Positions 55,356 to 64,000 are shown, counted from the stretch's first letter. The stretch is 64,000 nt of DNA from Sphingobium naphthae (GCF_020782235.1 NZ_JAJGNO010000006.1:1-64000), one strand, 5' to 3'. Numbers and translations are program-made. The notes: a model not told the origin generated them from the sequence alone.

Positions 55356-55878
55356 CTTAGCGCTCCTCTGTCTGTTGCTGAACGCCTGCCAGCGCAGTCC
55401 TGTCGGACAGGATGCCGCGTCGGCGCCGACAGGCGGCGCGGCATCCCGGCTGGAACGCGCGGCGATCGAGAGCGGGGCGATCGCCGATCCCGCGAAAGTC
55501 TCTCCCGTGGGTCTGTTCCAGCGCAGCCATGAAGCGGGTCGGGATGCGCTCTGCGTCGTGCCCGGTCCCGACGGTGCGCTGCGCTTCGGGCTGGAGGCGG
55601 TGTTCGGGGAAGAGCCCGCCTGCCGCGGGCAGGGTGCGGCCCGGCGCGCGGGCGACAAGCTGATCCTCAGCTTCAAGGGCGGTGATCGCTGCATCATCGT
55701 CGCGCAATATGATGGCGATCAGGTGGCCTTGCCCGGTGTCGTCGACTTGGCCTGCGCGGATTTGTGCGACGGACGCGGGTCGCTCGAAGGCGTCAGCTTC
55801 CCCCGCATCGCCAGTGATGCCGCCGCCGCGTTGCGCGCGCGCGACCGGTCCGGCGATCCGCTCTGCGCGGCTCAGTGA
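55342..55878 (+). CDS. Hypothetical lipoprotein
   Basis: A 178-aa protein. [16 protein letters not shown] is a lipoprotein signal with Cys16. The mature part has six cysteines ([37 protein letters not shown]) suggesting disulfides, and [11 protein letters not shown] followed by [15 protein letters not shown]. No domain is recognised. It overlaps hisI by 14 bp at the start and the convergent YitT gene by 7 bp at the end. Confidence 0.7.
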   Translation: MRRASLALLCLLLNACQRSPVGQDAASAPTGGAASRLERAAIESGAIADPAKVSPVGLFQRSHEAGRDALCVVPGPDGALRFGLEAVFGEEPACRGQGAARRAGDKLILSFKGGDRCIIVAQYDGDQVALPGVVDLACADLCDGRGSLEGVSFPRIASDAAAALRARDRSGDPLCAAQ

Positions 55879-56498
55879 CCGATATAGCGGCCGGGGCGAT
55901 GATTGACCATCAGCACGCCGTTGATCGCCGCGGCTGACAGCACCGACAGTTCGAAGCGACCGGCGCTCAGCACCGGCAGCGACGCCAGCAGGATCAGCAC
56001 GTCGCATCCCATCTGCGTCCGCCCGGCATTCCAGCCGCGCGCCCTTTGCAGGATCAGCGCGATGACACCCACGCCGCCGACGCCCGCGCCATGCCGTGCA
56101 ATCGCCAATATGCCAAAGCCGATGATCGACCCGCCGAACAGCGCGGCGAACAGCGGGCTGACCTTCGCCACTTGGACGGCCCAGGGCATCATCAGCCCCA
56201 GCGCCATGATCGCCACATTGGCGAACAGCGTCTTGAGCCCGAAGGCGAGCCCCATCGCTCGGCCGCCGAACAGGAAGAAGGGGATGTTGATGAGGATGAA
56301 CAACGTCGCGGGCGACCAGGGGATCAGATAGGATACCAGCAGGGCGATGCCGGCCATGCCGCCGGTCACCAGATTGGCCTGCTTCAGCAGCATCAGGCCC
56401 ATGGCGATGAAGGCGCAGCCAATGGCGATGGCATAGCCGTCTTCGGCAAGGCTGTGGGGGCGGGCGGTCTGGCTGGACGCGGGCAGGACGGGAGGCAT
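55872..56498 (-). CDS. YitT family integral membrane protein
   Basis: A 208-aa protein with about five TM segments (YAIAIGCAFIAMGLMLL, GGMAGIALLVSYLI, ATLFILINIPFFLFG, VAIMALGLMMPWAVQV, CDVLILLASLPVL). The signature KQANLVTGGMAGIALLVSYL followed by LFILINIPFFLFG is typical of the YitT/YqfU family. The C-terminal DUF2179 domain is absent. Function is unknown. It is convergent with the lipoprotein gene. Confidence 0.85.
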   Translation of the reverse strand: MPPVLPASSQTARPHSLAEDGYAIAIGCAFIAMGLMLLKQANLVTGGMAGIALLVSYLIPWSPATLFILINIPFFLFGGRAMGLAFGLKTLFANVAIMALGLMMPWAVQVAKVSPLFAALFGGSIIGFGILAIARHGAGVGGVGVIALILQRARGWNAGRTQMGCDVLILLASLPVLSAGRFELSVLSAAAINGVLMVNHRPGRYIGH

Positions 56499-56654
56499 GG
56501 CGTATCCGATAGGCTGACAAACGCCCCGGTCATCCTCTCCCTGTCATGCCGTCGCGCCCCGACCGCTCAATGGCTGTCGGGGCGCCTGGCTGCCGGCCGG
56601 ATCGGCCGGAGCGGCTCCTTGGCACGAGCGGGCGTCGCCGTCCAGACGGCTGCG

Positions 56655-57656
56655 CTATTTGCAGCGGCAGGCGCGCCGGGTCCGGCGCACCGTCTTGCGC
56701 GGCGCGACCGTTTCCGTGACATAGGTGGTCGTCGTCGTGGTCGTGACCGCAGGCTGCACCGTCACGGTCGTCACCACAGGCGCGGGGTAATAATAGCCTC
56801 CCGACACATAGCCGCCGCCCGCTATGGGCGCGCCGCCCCAATGCGCTCCACCATCATAGGGCGGCGGCGGATAATCGACGCCCGCGCCGCGGACATCGCC
56901 TTCGAACCGGCCATCATAGGTGCCGGACACGGTGCGGCCGTCATCGGTCGTCCAGGTGCCGGTCCAGCGCCCTTCATATTCGTTGGAACTGGTCACGGCG
57001 TCGTCGGCATAGCCATAATCATAGCCGTCGTCATAGCGCGCGCCGGGGCGAGAGGGGGGCGCCGAGCGGCGGCGATCGTCCTCCGCCTTGTCGATCGCCA
57101 TGCCCGCGACCGCGCCGACGCCCGCGCCGATCAGCGTTCCTTCGGTCCGGTTGCCGCGCCCAGCGATGCGGTTGCCGGCGACACCGCCGACCACCGCACC
57201 GATCGCGGCGCCGCCCACGCCAGTGTCGCGGCGGTTCTCGGCATAGTCGCCATAGCCGCCCTCATACCGATCCCACTCGATATCCGACCGATAATCATAA
57301 ACCCGCCCATGGCGATCGGTCATGACGGCGTCGTCATAGTAACGGGACCAGCCATAGCCGGGCGCGGGGGCAGGCAGGCTATAAGCGGGATAATTGGCGA
57401 TATAATAGCTGGGGCTTACCCAATAGCGCGGCAGGATGAAGCCGCGGACCGGACGATGATAGGCGCTCCAGCCGCCCGGCGCGCGCCATCCGGCATACCA
57501 GCGTCCCTGGTAGCGCGGTCCCCAGCGACGCATGCCGTCCTGCTGCACGGCAGGCCGAGGCGGATGAACGCCGCCCCTGTCTCCGGCCATCGCCGGTCCG
57601 GCCGCACCCGTCATCGCCAGGCCGACGCCGATCAGGACGATCTGCAACATGCGCAT
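56655..57656 (-). CDS. RcnB-like/glycine-zipper envelope protein
   Basis: A 333-aa protein from ATG 57656, with AGGGAG upstream. The signal peptide is MRMLQIVLIGVGLAMTGAAGPAMA. An RcnB-like region (PVRGFILPRYWVSPSYYIANYP) is followed by a glycine zipper (GVGGAAIGAVVGGVAGNRIAG and GTLIGAGVGAVAGMAID, about 175-215) as in 17-kDa surface-antigen proteins. The C-terminus is Tyr/Gly/Pro-rich with a Thr/Val run and ends RACRCK. Probably an outer-membrane or periplasmic protein; exact role unknown. Confidence 0.8.
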   Translation of the reverse strand: MRMLQIVLIGVGLAMTGAAGPAMAGDRGGVHPPRPAVQQDGMRRWGPRYQGRWYAGWRAPGGWSAYHRPVRGFILPRYWVSPSYYIANYPAYSLPAPAPGYGWSRYYDDAVMTDRHGRVYDYRSDIEWDRYEGGYGDYAENRRDTGVGGAAIGAVVGGVAGNRIAGRGNRTEGTLIGAGVGAVAGMAIDKAEDDRRRSAPPSRPGARYDDGYDYGYADDAVTSSNEYEGRWTGTWTTDDGRTVSGTYDGRFEGDVRGAGVDYPPPPYDGGAHWGGAPIAGGGYVSGGYYYPAPVVTTVTVQPAVTTTTTTTYVTETVAPRKTVRRTRRACRCK

Positions 57657-57795
57657 CGACAAGTCTCCCTGTGGTCTTTGGATCGGCACGAGGCGCGCCG
57701 GGAAAAAGCTAACGCCTCGTTTAGCATGATGGTCCGCGGCTATCCACGCTTTGGCAGGGTCGGCACTGTCCTGAAACGGGGCAACAGGGTGGATT

Positions 57796-58281
57796 TCAGC
57801 CAACCCGTCCGGCGATCAGCGTCGCCAGTCGTTCGATCCCGGCCGCATCCTCGGCATCGAAGCGCGCGGGGCGGGGGCTGTCGAGGTCGATCACCCCGAT
57901 CAGCGCGTCGTCATGGAGGACCGGCACGACCAGTTCCGACGCGCTGGCAGCGTCGCAGGCGATATGGCCGGGAAAGGCGTGCACGTCCGCCACCAGCTGC
58001 GTCTCTCGGCTGGCCGCCGCGGCGCCGCATACGCCCCGGCCCACGGGAATGCGGATGCAGGCCGGCTTGCCCTGAAACGGCCCCAGCACCAGTTCGCCGT
58101 CCACCATCCGGTAAAAGCCGGCCCAGTTGAGATCGGGCAGAAACTGCCAGAGCAGCGCGGCCAGGTTCGCCATGTTGGCGACCGGATCCGGCTCCCCGGC
58201 CGTCAGCGCGTCGGCGGCGGAGAGCAGATCGTCGTAAAGTGTCGCCTTGTCGGCGGTGGCGGTGGGGGTGAAGTCGTACAT
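57796..58281 (-). CDS. Free methionine-(R)-sulfoxide reductase (GAF domain)
   Basis: A 161-aa GAF-fold enzyme. The three characteristic cysteines are in place: Cys75 (KPACIRIP), Cys85 (GRGVCGAAA) and Cys109 (GHIACD), followed by SELVVPVLHDDALIGVIDLDSP. It reduces free Met-R-sulfoxide with thioredoxin. ATG 58281 (MYDFTPTATADK) is preferred; the longer upstream frame overlaps the next gene. Confidence 0.93.
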   Translation of the reverse strand: MYDFTPTATADKATLYDDLLSAADALTAGEPDPVANMANLAALLWQFLPDLNWAGFYRMVDGELVLGPFQGKPACIRIPVGRGVCGAAAASRETQLVADVHAFPGHIACDAASASELVVPVLHDDALIGVIDLDSPRPARFDAEDAAGIERLATLIAGRVG

Positions 58282-58288
58282 GGCGCTT

Positions 58289-60070
58289 CTATAGGGATGC
58301 TCCTGCCACCAATCCAGATGGCGGATCCTCCCGGCCGCAATTGATTTGGTTGAGGTACGCGCGCAACGCTGCCACACGAGCGGCTTCAGGCCGGCTGTCA
58401 TCCGCCAGGATACCCGCCCGGCGATACTCGTCTCGATCGATGATCTGCACCCGATATTCGCGGCAAAGGTCGGTCAGTTGCCGCTCGTTCAGCTTAGCCA
58501 GGTCCATCAGCATAGGCGGGCGCAATGGCGCGCCTTCAAGGCGGATGATGTCCTGCGAAAAAGCGCTTCCGCGCGTGTCAACGAGCACGACGTCCGCCTG
58601 GCGCGCGAGCGCTTCTGCATGAAGACGCGCATAGGGCGTCGTCATCCTGTAGATCATGCCGGCCTGGACAATCATCAGGGCGGTCGCGAGAATGCTGGTG
58701 AGGATAACGGGACGAAGCCCGGCAGGCGAGTGGTGAAGCCGAGTCCAGCCAAGCCCCGCGAGCAGACAGAAAGACCCGATATAACCATGAAGATAGCGAT
58801 AGCCCCAGCCCAGGCCCTGATGGACCGTGAGCAGCAATCCCAGCCCGCAGCCGACGGCCAAGCCCAGGAACAACATCGTGCGGTGCTGCTCCGTGTCGTC
58901 CTGGCCGCTGCCGCGACGCCATAAGCTGATCGCCAGACCGGCGCCAAGCATGGCCAAAGGAAGCAACAGCGCATTGTTCCACGCGAAGAGGCGGGGAATG
59001 TAAAGCAGTGGCTCAAGGCTCTGCAGCCTGGGCGAAAGCGATACGCCTGTTGCCGCCTTGGCCGGAACCGCCAGATCCAGCGCATCGATAAGAATGATCG
59101 GGTAGATCTTCATCCAGAAGAGAAGGAACAGCGTGTAACATCCGGCGTATATCGCCGAGAGCTTCCAACGGCGCTGCCATAGCAGGATCGCCAGCACTGG
59201 CCCGGCGAACAATATGTGAAACTGGACCTTGTGCAGCGCCAACGCCAGCGCGCCGACCAGCAGCGCAGCGACATGGCAGCCAGGCCGGTCCCGCAGGAAA
59301 AGCGCGAGCCATACCATGTTGAGCGCAAAATGCGCTGTCATGGCGTAGGCGGTCATGGCGTTGAACAGCAATTGGCTGGATGTGAGCGCCAGCAGCATCA
59401 CCACCGCACGGGCATCTGGCCGGTTGGGCAACAAAAGGCGTGCCCCATCCCATAGCGCGAGGAGCCCGAGCGCCAGCAGGAGCGGCTGGGTCAAGGCAGG
59501 ATCGGCAATTTGCGAAACCAGCGCTTCGATCGCAGCCGACCCCGGCAGGTAGATGGAAATCCAGAAACGATCGCTCCCCATAGGATTGAGGAAAGCGGGG
59601 GACAGAGCGTCATGATAGGCGCGCCATTCGGGCGGAATGGCAAGGCCGAGCTTTCCCTGCTGGGCCAAGGTGGATGCGGTCATGCGCGCGAGCGTTTCGT
59701 CGCGCGACAGGGTATAGCCTGACATCAACCAATAATGGCCTGCCCAGGCGAGCAGGACCAGAAACAGGATCGCTGATGCGAGGATCCAGGGAGGGAAGGA
59801 GGAGCCGGGCTTCGCGCGCACGCGCGGCCAGGGCAGCAGAGCAAGGCAGACCAGCAACAGGGTTGCAACCGGAGCGTCCTGCGTCAGGAAGAGATATTGT
59901 TCGAACCGCAGTCCGTCGGGATGGCCGATCGAAAGAATAGCGGCGATCAGCCAGATGGCGGCGGGCACGACGAACCAGCGTAGGCTGATGCCGTTCAGGC
60001 GAGGCTTGTCTGACCCATGTTTTCGCGTGCCGCCAAAGATCATCGTCGCAATGCCCCCCTTTTCGATCAT
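58289..60070 (-). CDS. Polytopic membrane protein, GT-C glycosyltransferase-like
   Basis: 593 aa, with 11-12 predicted TM segments (for example WFVVPAAIWLIAAILSI, PPWILASAILFLVLLAWAGHYW, PLLLALGLLALWDGARLL, CGLGLLLTV, SFCLLAGLG). The first large loop has GYTLSRDETLARMTAS, where an acidic-residue loop is typical of GT-C enzymes. The C-terminal soluble domain starts around 480. It is probably a lipid-linked sugar transferase or an unknown membrane protein; no specific family was recognised. The start is 60070 or an internal ATG at 60043. It lies 7 bp before fRMsr. Confidence 0.6.
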   Translation of the reverse strand: MIEKGGIATMIFGGTRKHGSDKPRLNGISLRWFVVPAAIWLIAAILSIGHPDGLRFEQYLFLTQDAPVATLLLVCLALLPWPRVRAKPGSSFPPWILASAILFLVLLAWAGHYWLMSGYTLSRDETLARMTASTLAQQGKLGLAIPPEWRAYHDALSPAFLNPMGSDRFWISIYLPGSAAIEALVSQIADPALTQPLLLALGLLALWDGARLLLPNRPDARAVVMLLALTSSQLLFNAMTAYAMTAHFALNMVWLALFLRDRPGCHVAALLVGALALALHKVQFHILFAGPVLAILLWQRRWKLSAIYAGCYTLFLLFWMKIYPIILIDALDLAVPAKAATGVSLSPRLQSLEPLLYIPRLFAWNNALLLPLAMLGAGLAISLWRRGSGQDDTEQHRTMLFLGLAVGCGLGLLLTVHQGLGWGYRYLHGYIGSFCLLAGLGWTRLHHSPAGLRPVILTSILATALMIVQAGMIYRMTTPYARLHAEALARQADVVLVDTRGSAFSQDIIRLEGAPLRPPMLMDLAKLNERQLTDLCREYRVQIIDRDEYRRAGILADDSRPEAARVAALRAYLNQINCGREDPPSGLVAGASL

Positions 60071-60094
60071 GGCGGTTTCGGATTAACAAGCCCC

Positions 60095-60499
60095 TCAATC
60101 CATCCGCACTTTCCCGCGGCCCTGCTTGACGGAGCTGCGGGCCTTCTTGGCGTCGACGCGGCGGGCCTTGGCGGCTTTGCCGGGTTTGGTGGCGATGCGG
60201 CGGGCGTCGCGTTCATGGGCCTTGGCGATCATGTCGGCCAGGCGATCGCGAGCGTCCTGGCGGTTGGCTTCCTGGGTGCGGAAGCGGTTGGCCTGGATCA
60301 CAATCTCGTTGGCGGCGGTGAGGCGCGATCCCGCCAGTTCCTCGATCTTGCGATAGGCATAGGGCGGCAGTCCGAGCCGGAACAGGTTGACGCGCAGCTG
60401 CACCGCGGTCGCGACCTTGTTCACATTCTGGCCGCCCGGCCCGCCGCCGGTGATGAAGCGCTCCTCCAGCGCCTCTTCGGGCACGTCAAAGTCCTGCAT
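60095..60499 (-). CDS. arfB: Ribosome-rescue peptidyl-tRNA hydrolase ArfB
   Basis: A 134-aa protein that releases stalled ribosomes. The GGQ motif is at residues 22-24 (GGGPGGQNVNK). A basic C-terminal tail (about 95-134, many Lys/Arg) would enter the empty mRNA channel. Length is typical. The start overlaps the end of the RluA gene by 14 bp, so the two are coupled. Confidence 0.96.
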   Translation of the reverse strand: MQDFDVPEEALEERFITGGGPGGQNVNKVATAVQLRVNLFRLGLPPYAYRKIEELAGSRLTAANEIVIQANRFRTQEANRQDARDRLADMIAKAHERDARRIATKPGKAAKARRVDAKKARSSVKQGRGKVRMD

Positions 60500-61163
60500 C
60501 GTCCAGATATTCCGGGCCGAAGCCGGCGGCGACGAAGCTCTGCGGCAGCGGCGCGGTCGCTTCCGCGGCCGGCTTGTCGCCGCGCGGCACGCTCAGGAAC
60601 CGGCTGTGGAGCAGCATCGGCCCTTCGCCATTGCCATAGACCGGGTCGCCCATGATGCCGAATCCCAGCCCGTGCTGGGCATGGACGCGGATCTGGTGGG
60701 TGCGGCCGGTTTCCGGCGTGAAGGCGATCAGCGCGCGGCCGTCGCGCTCCGCCAGCTTGCGCCAATGAGTGACGGCGGCCTTGCCCGCCTTCGCCGCGAT
60801 CATGCGCCAGCCCTGCGTCGGCGTGCTGACCTTCTTGAGCGAGAGCGCGATCGTGCCCTCCGCCTCCGCCGGGACGCCGTCGACCACCGCGATGTAGCGC
60901 TTGGTCACCGTGCCGGCTTCGAACGCGGCGGCGAAGCGCTTGTGCGCCTTGGGGTTGCGGGCGAGCAGCAGGCAGCCGCTGGTGTCCCGGTCCAGCCGGT
61001 GGACGGGCAGGGGCCAGCGCTGGAAGCCGAAGGTCAGCGAGGCGAGATGATTTTCCAGGCTCATCGACCCGTCGCGCGGCGCATCGACCGGCAGGCCGGC
61101 GGGCTTGTCGAGGATCAGCGCCTCGCCATCAAGGAACAGGACATGGTCGGTCAGCAGGGGCAA
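60486..61163 (-). CDS. RluA-family pseudouridine synthase
   Basis: A 225-aa enzyme. The catalytic motif HRLDRDTSGCLLLAR has Asp58. PETGRTHQIRVHAQHGLGFGIMGDPVYG is the RluA signature. It has no S4 domain. The rRNA or tRNA target cannot be read from sequence. It is followed by arfB with a 14-bp overlap. Confidence 0.93.
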   Translation of the reverse strand: MPLLTDHVLFLDGEALILDKPAGLPVDAPRDGSMSLENHLASLTFGFQRWPLPVHRLDRDTSGCLLLARNPKAHKRFAAAFEAGTVTKRYIAVVDGVPAEAEGTIALSLKKVSTPTQGWRMIAAKAGKAAVTHWRKLAERDGRALIAFTPETGRTHQIRVHAQHGLGFGIMGDPVYGNGEGPMLLHSRFLSVPRGDKPAAEATAPLPQSFVAAGFGPEYLDDAGL

Positions 61164-61233
61164 GTGGAAGTCATCCTATCGGGAACAAGGGGGCGATTGA
61201 CGCGCGCGCGGCATCCTATAGGGCGGGCAGGCG

Positions 61234-62190
61234 ATGGAAAACAGGGGGCATGACGCGGCAACCGCGCAATTTCGGCTGGACTGGGTCGATGTGGCGCGGG
61301 GGATCGGCATCATCGCGGTCGTGGCGGGCCATGTCTGGACCCGCGGGCCGGCGCGCGACGCGATCTACAGTTTCCACATGCCGCTCTTCTTCCTGCTGTC
61401 GGGCATGCTGTCGCGGCCGCATCCCGTGGCGGCCTTCACCTGGCGGCAGATCGTCACCCAGGGGCGGCCCTATGCCGCCTTCCTGATCCTTCTCCTGCTG
61501 GCCGATCAGATCGTCGAGCCGATGAAGGGCAAGGCGCCGATCTTTCGCGACTGGCCGCAGGACATGGAATCGGTCCTGCTGGGCGGAACCTGGCTGGGCG
61601 GGCCGTTCATCATCTTCTGGTTCGTGCCCTGCCTGATGGTGGCGCGCATCGCGTTCAACATCGCGCTGCGCCGCTGGCCCGATCCGCTCGACGAACGCTG
61701 GGCGCTGCTGCTCCTGCCGCTGGCGCTGCTGGCCTATGGGCTGGGCTGGGCCTTCGACGAGTCCCCCTTGGGCCTGCTCAGCGCGCCCATGGCCGTGCTG
61801 CTGCTGTGGGCGGGCGCGGCCTTGCCGCGCATCCGCTGGCGCAACGGGCTGATCCTGCCGCTGGGCCTGCTGGCGATGGCGGGGCTGGCGGGCGTCTTTC
61901 CGACGCTCAACATGAAGGTCGCGAATTATGGCTGGCCGCTGCTGTCGATCGCGTCCGCGGTGGCGACGTCGCTGCTGCTGTTTCGCCTGTCGGCGCTGGT
62001 CGCGCGCTATGCCTGGCCGCTGAGGCAGTTCGGTCGCGCCTCGCTGGTCATCATGTATCTGCATGGCGCGCTCATTCATTATTGCGGTCCCTCCCTGTCC
62101 AAGGCTTGGCTTTTCCTTCTCGCCCTCCTCCTGCCCTTTCTTGCCTGGCACCTGCTGCGGCTGACGCCGCTGCGGCGCGTCTTCCTCTAG
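61234..62190 (+). CDS. Acyltransferase 3 family membrane protein
   Basis: A 318-aa protein with about ten TM segments. DWVDVARGIGIIAVVAGHVW carries the conserved His, and FHMPLFFLLSGML is the second signature. These acylate sugars or lipids in the cytoplasmic membrane. The substrate is unknown. It is divergent from the rluA/arfB pair and convergent with the ECF sigma gene, a 2-bp gap. Confidence 0.9.
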   Translation: MENRGHDAATAQFRLDWVDVARGIGIIAVVAGHVWTRGPARDAIYSFHMPLFFLLSGMLSRPHPVAAFTWRQIVTQGRPYAAFLILLLLADQIVEPMKGKAPIFRDWPQDMESVLLGGTWLGGPFIIFWFVPCLMVARIAFNIALRRWPDPLDERWALLLLPLALLAYGLGWAFDESPLGLLSAPMAVLLLWAGAALPRIRWRNGLILPLGLLAMAGLAGVFPTLNMKVANYGWPLLSIASAVATSLLLFRLSALVARYAWPLRQFGRASLVIMYLHGALIHYCGPSLSKAWLFLLALLLPFLAWHLLRLTPLRRVFL

Positions 62191-62192
62191 CG

Positions 62193-63056
62193 TCAGTGGA
62201 GATGGCGCAGCTTGTCGGGGTTGCGCATCACGTAGATGGCGCTGATCCGCTCATCCTCGATCGCGAGCGCGGTGGTCTGGATCTCGCCATCGGCCTCGCG
62301 CGTGACGAAGCCGGGCAGGCCGTTGATCCGGCAGGTGCGCAGCAGGGTCGACCCATATTTGCCGAACAGCACGCCCAGCGCCTTGTGCACCTGCATCACC
62401 TGCGCATGGCCGAGCGCGGGGCGAACCGCCGCAGGGCGCTTGCCGCCGCCGTCGCTGTGCAGGCTGACATCCTGCGCCAGCATCGCGCCGAGCGCGCGCA
62501 TGTCGCCGCTGCGCGAGGCGGCGAAGAAGGCGCTGGCGATCTCCAGCCCGCGCGCTTGCTCCATGCGGTAGCGGGGCCGTGCGTCGCGGACATGGCCGCG
62601 CGCCCGGGCGGCGAGCTGCCGGCAGGCCACGGCGTCGCGGCCGATGGTGGCGGCGACCTCCTCGAAGCCGAGGCCGAAGACGTCGTGCAGCAGGAAGGCG
62701 GCGCGCTCCAGCGGCGACAGGCGCTCCAGCGCCAGCATCAGCGGCAGGGTGACGTCGTCGGGCTCCGCCTCCGCATCCTCGACCAGCGGCTCGGGCAGCC
62801 AGGGGCCGACATAGGTTTCGCGCCGGACCCGCGCGGATTTGAGCTGGTCGAGGCACAGGCGCGTGACGATGCGGCGGAGAAAGGCTTCGGGTTCGCGCAC
62901 CGCGGCGTGATCCGCGCCCATCCAGCGCAGAAAGGCGTCCTGCACCACATCCTCGGCATCGGCGACCGAGCCGAGCATGCGATAGGCGATGCGGACGAGG
63001 CGGGGACGCAGCGGGTCGAAGCGCGCCGCCGCGTCCATCTGCGTCCCCTGCGCCAT
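62193..63056 (-). CDS. ECF41-type RNA polymerase sigma factor (SigJ-like)
   Basis: A 287-aa protein. Sigma region 2 is at about 14-75 and region 4 at about 108-160 (LSPLERAAFLLHDVFGLGFEEVAATIGRD). A SnoaL-like C-terminal extension follows. The three ECF41 hallmarks are present: WLPEPL (86-91) between regions, DGGGK (202-206) and NPDKL (279-283). ECF41 factors have no separate anti-sigma factor; the extension regulates activity. The ATG overlaps the upstream stop (TGATG). Confidence 0.95.
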   Translation of the reverse strand: MAQGTQMDAAARFDPLRPRLVRIAYRMLGSVADAEDVVQDAFLRWMGADHAAVREPEAFLRRIVTRLCLDQLKSARVRRETYVGPWLPEPLVEDAEAEPDDVTLPLMLALERLSPLERAAFLLHDVFGLGFEEVAATIGRDAVACRQLAARARGHVRDARPRYRMEQARGLEIASAFFAASRSGDMRALGAMLAQDVSLHSDGGGKRPAAVRPALGHAQVMQVHKALGVLFGKYGSTLLRTCRINGLPGFVTREADGEIQTTALAIEDERISAIYVMRNPDKLRHLH

Positions 63057-63538
63057 CAGGCGGCGACCTTCGCCTGGGCGGCGTCGCGCGCCTTGGTCGC
63101 GGGCGTTTCGAGCCACAGGCCAAAGCCCACCGCCAGCCGGTTCCAGCCATTGATGATGTTGATCGCCAGGGTCAGTTGCACCTGTTCCTCCTCGCTGAAC
63201 TCCCATTGGAGCGCCTGGCGGGCGGTATCCAGCTCCAGTCCTTCGGACAGGCGAGTCAACGCTTCGGTCCAGCCCAGCGCGGCGCGCTCCCGATCGGTAT
63301 AGCAGGGCGCATCGCGCCAGGCCGAGAGGAGATAGAGACGCTGTTCGCTTTCGCCCTGCGCGCGGGCGTCGGCGCTGTGCATGTTGATGCAATTGGCGCA
63401 CTGGTTGATCTGCGACGCGCGGATCTTGACCAGTTCCATGAGCGCGGGCTCCAGCGCTTCGGCGATCGCGGTGCTGGCGGCGTACCACGCCTTGATCTCC
63501 CGGGGCGCGGCAGTGAAGGGGTCGAGCTTGGCAGTCAT
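63056..63538 (-). CDS. Carboxymuconolactone decarboxylase/AhpD-like protein (ECF41 partner)
   Basis: A 160-aa protein. ELVKIRASQINQCANCINMHS has the AhpD-type CxxC (Cys47, Cys50) with His54. The C-terminal helix contains LTLAINIINGWNRLAVGF. Families of this kind (carboxymuconolactone decarboxylases, oxidoreductases, epimerases) are the conserved ECF41 partners. The start has AAGGA upstream and lies about 35 bp after the ECF41-like promoter. Coupled by TGATG to the sigma gene. Confidence 0.93.
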   Translation of the reverse strand: MTAKLDPFTAAPREIKAWYAASTAIAEALEPALMELVKIRASQINQCANCINMHSADARAQGESEQRLYLLSAWRDAPCYTDRERAALGWTEALTRLSEGLELDTARQALQWEFSEEEQVQLTLAINIINGWNRLAVGFGLWLETPATKARDAAQAKVAA

Positions 63539-63571
63539 GATGCAGTCCTTTCGCTTGAGGTCTGCAGCCAT

Positions 63572-63598
63572 GACGAGATGGTGGCGCGGGACGTGACA
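63572..63598 (-). promoter_or_regulatory. ECF41-type promoter
   Basis: On the minus strand TGTCACG (63592-63598) is followed by a 16-bp spacer and CGTC (63572-63575). ECF41 promoters known from other bacteria have a TGTCACA -35 and CGTC -10 with about 16 bp between them, so this matches at all but one base. It lies 34 bp before the partner gene start and would give autoregulation. Confidence 0.85.
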
Positions 63599-64000
63599 TG
63601 CGCCAGCGATTTTTTCGCGCCCGCGACGCGCCGCCAGGGTCACAGGGCGAAGTTCACACGATATCGCGTTTCCGGGCCGGAAGCGACCCGAAGGCGACCT
63701 ATAGGCGACCGCAACGCGACAGCGACGCGCCCCATCAGCGACACCCACGCGCCGATCGCGCGACGCGCATGCGCCGGCGTGGACGGGGGTGCGAGCGGAG
63801 GGGAGCGGGCTCATCGACCAGGGTAGATCAGATGATATCCTATTTGGGAAGGGGGTGCGGGGGTGGCGCGCGGGGAACCAGCGGGGGCTGATAGGGGTGG
63901 AAAGCGGACTGGCGGCTTTTGGGCCCAGTCGATTGATCACAGCCGCCAAATCACAGTCAAAATTTCATCGCCTCTTTGGATATATAGTCAGAGACGGAAC
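63599..64000. repeat. Non-coding right end with GCGAC copies at 11-bp spacing
   Basis: GCGAC starts at 63683, 63694, 63705 and 63716 (exact 11-bp period), with a fifth at 63722 and another near 63737. Short open frames here have no family features. The region may hold the promoter of the next gene to the right or the end of a transcription unit. No terminator or RNA gene was recognised. Confidence 0.45.

Overview
The window is GC-rich DNA from an alphaproteobacterium. Gene content and protein character point to the Sphingomonadaceae (Sphingobium/Sphingomonas-like). Indicators are a TrcR/DUF1013 regulator, a DksA with only one zinc-ligand cysteine, MucR, DUF1465, a DUF6118/TraA pair, SapC and a TamA-TamB pair. 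This assignment is inferred from protein families, not from rRNA. The window splits into an accessory left end (about 1-10,440) and an ordinary chromosomal backbone (about 10,440-64,000).

Accessory part. The window opens inside a decayed IS5-family element (1 to about 880). Next come a DUF6118 protein and a MobQ-type TraA relaxase-helicase on the minus strand, a strong oriT candidate at 4862-4893, and divergent traC/traD-like genes with a DUF6771 gene. A secreted MliC-like protein and a MucR/Ros regulator follow. A compact minus-strand cassette (7986 to 6741) encodes one unknown protein and two small HTH proteins. It diverges from a 54-aa ribbon-helix-helix protein, with a perfect 20-bp palindrome between them. 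AlpA and a P4-type tyrosine integrase lie next to tRNA-Glu(CTC). The layout is that of an integrated mobilizable or conjugative element whose right end is the tRNA 3' end. Its other end lies beyond the left edge of the window.

Backbone, 10.7-30 kb: sapC, a D-2-hydroxyacid FAD dehydrogenase, an RhlE-type RNA helicase, an LpxH-like phosphatase with a GT4 glycosyltransferase, trcR, fadD, msrA, tsaC/sua5, a DUF815 ATPase, a sorbosone-dehydrogenase-like PQQ protein, a MarR-NlpC/P60-ArgC operon, a leucyl aminopeptidase and small proteins. 29.6-35.2 kb is one minus-strand array, serS-surE-nlpD-like-K+ channel-rimO. 35.3-48.8 kb holds a host-attachment protein, a serine-rich protein with a PEP-CTERM-like tail, dksA, PilZ, two YdcH proteins, DUF1465, tamA-tamB-sdaA, an outer-membrane barrel and a thioesterase. 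48.9-58.3 kb holds SRP RNA, dnaX-ybaB, lon, hup, rlpA, tRNA-His, hisI, YitT, an RcnB-like protein and fRMsr. 58.3-63.6 kb holds a polytopic membrane protein, rluA-arfB, an acyltransferase, and a carboxymuconolactone decarboxylase-like gene coupled to an ECF41 sigma factor. That pair has a matching ECF41-type promoter upstream.

Most likely to reward follow-up: the oriT/relaxase module, the RHH/palindrome/HTH cassette in the mobile element, helically phased short repeats upstream of alpA and at the right end of the window, the ECF41 autoregulatory unit, and the serine-rich PEP-CTERM-like protein.
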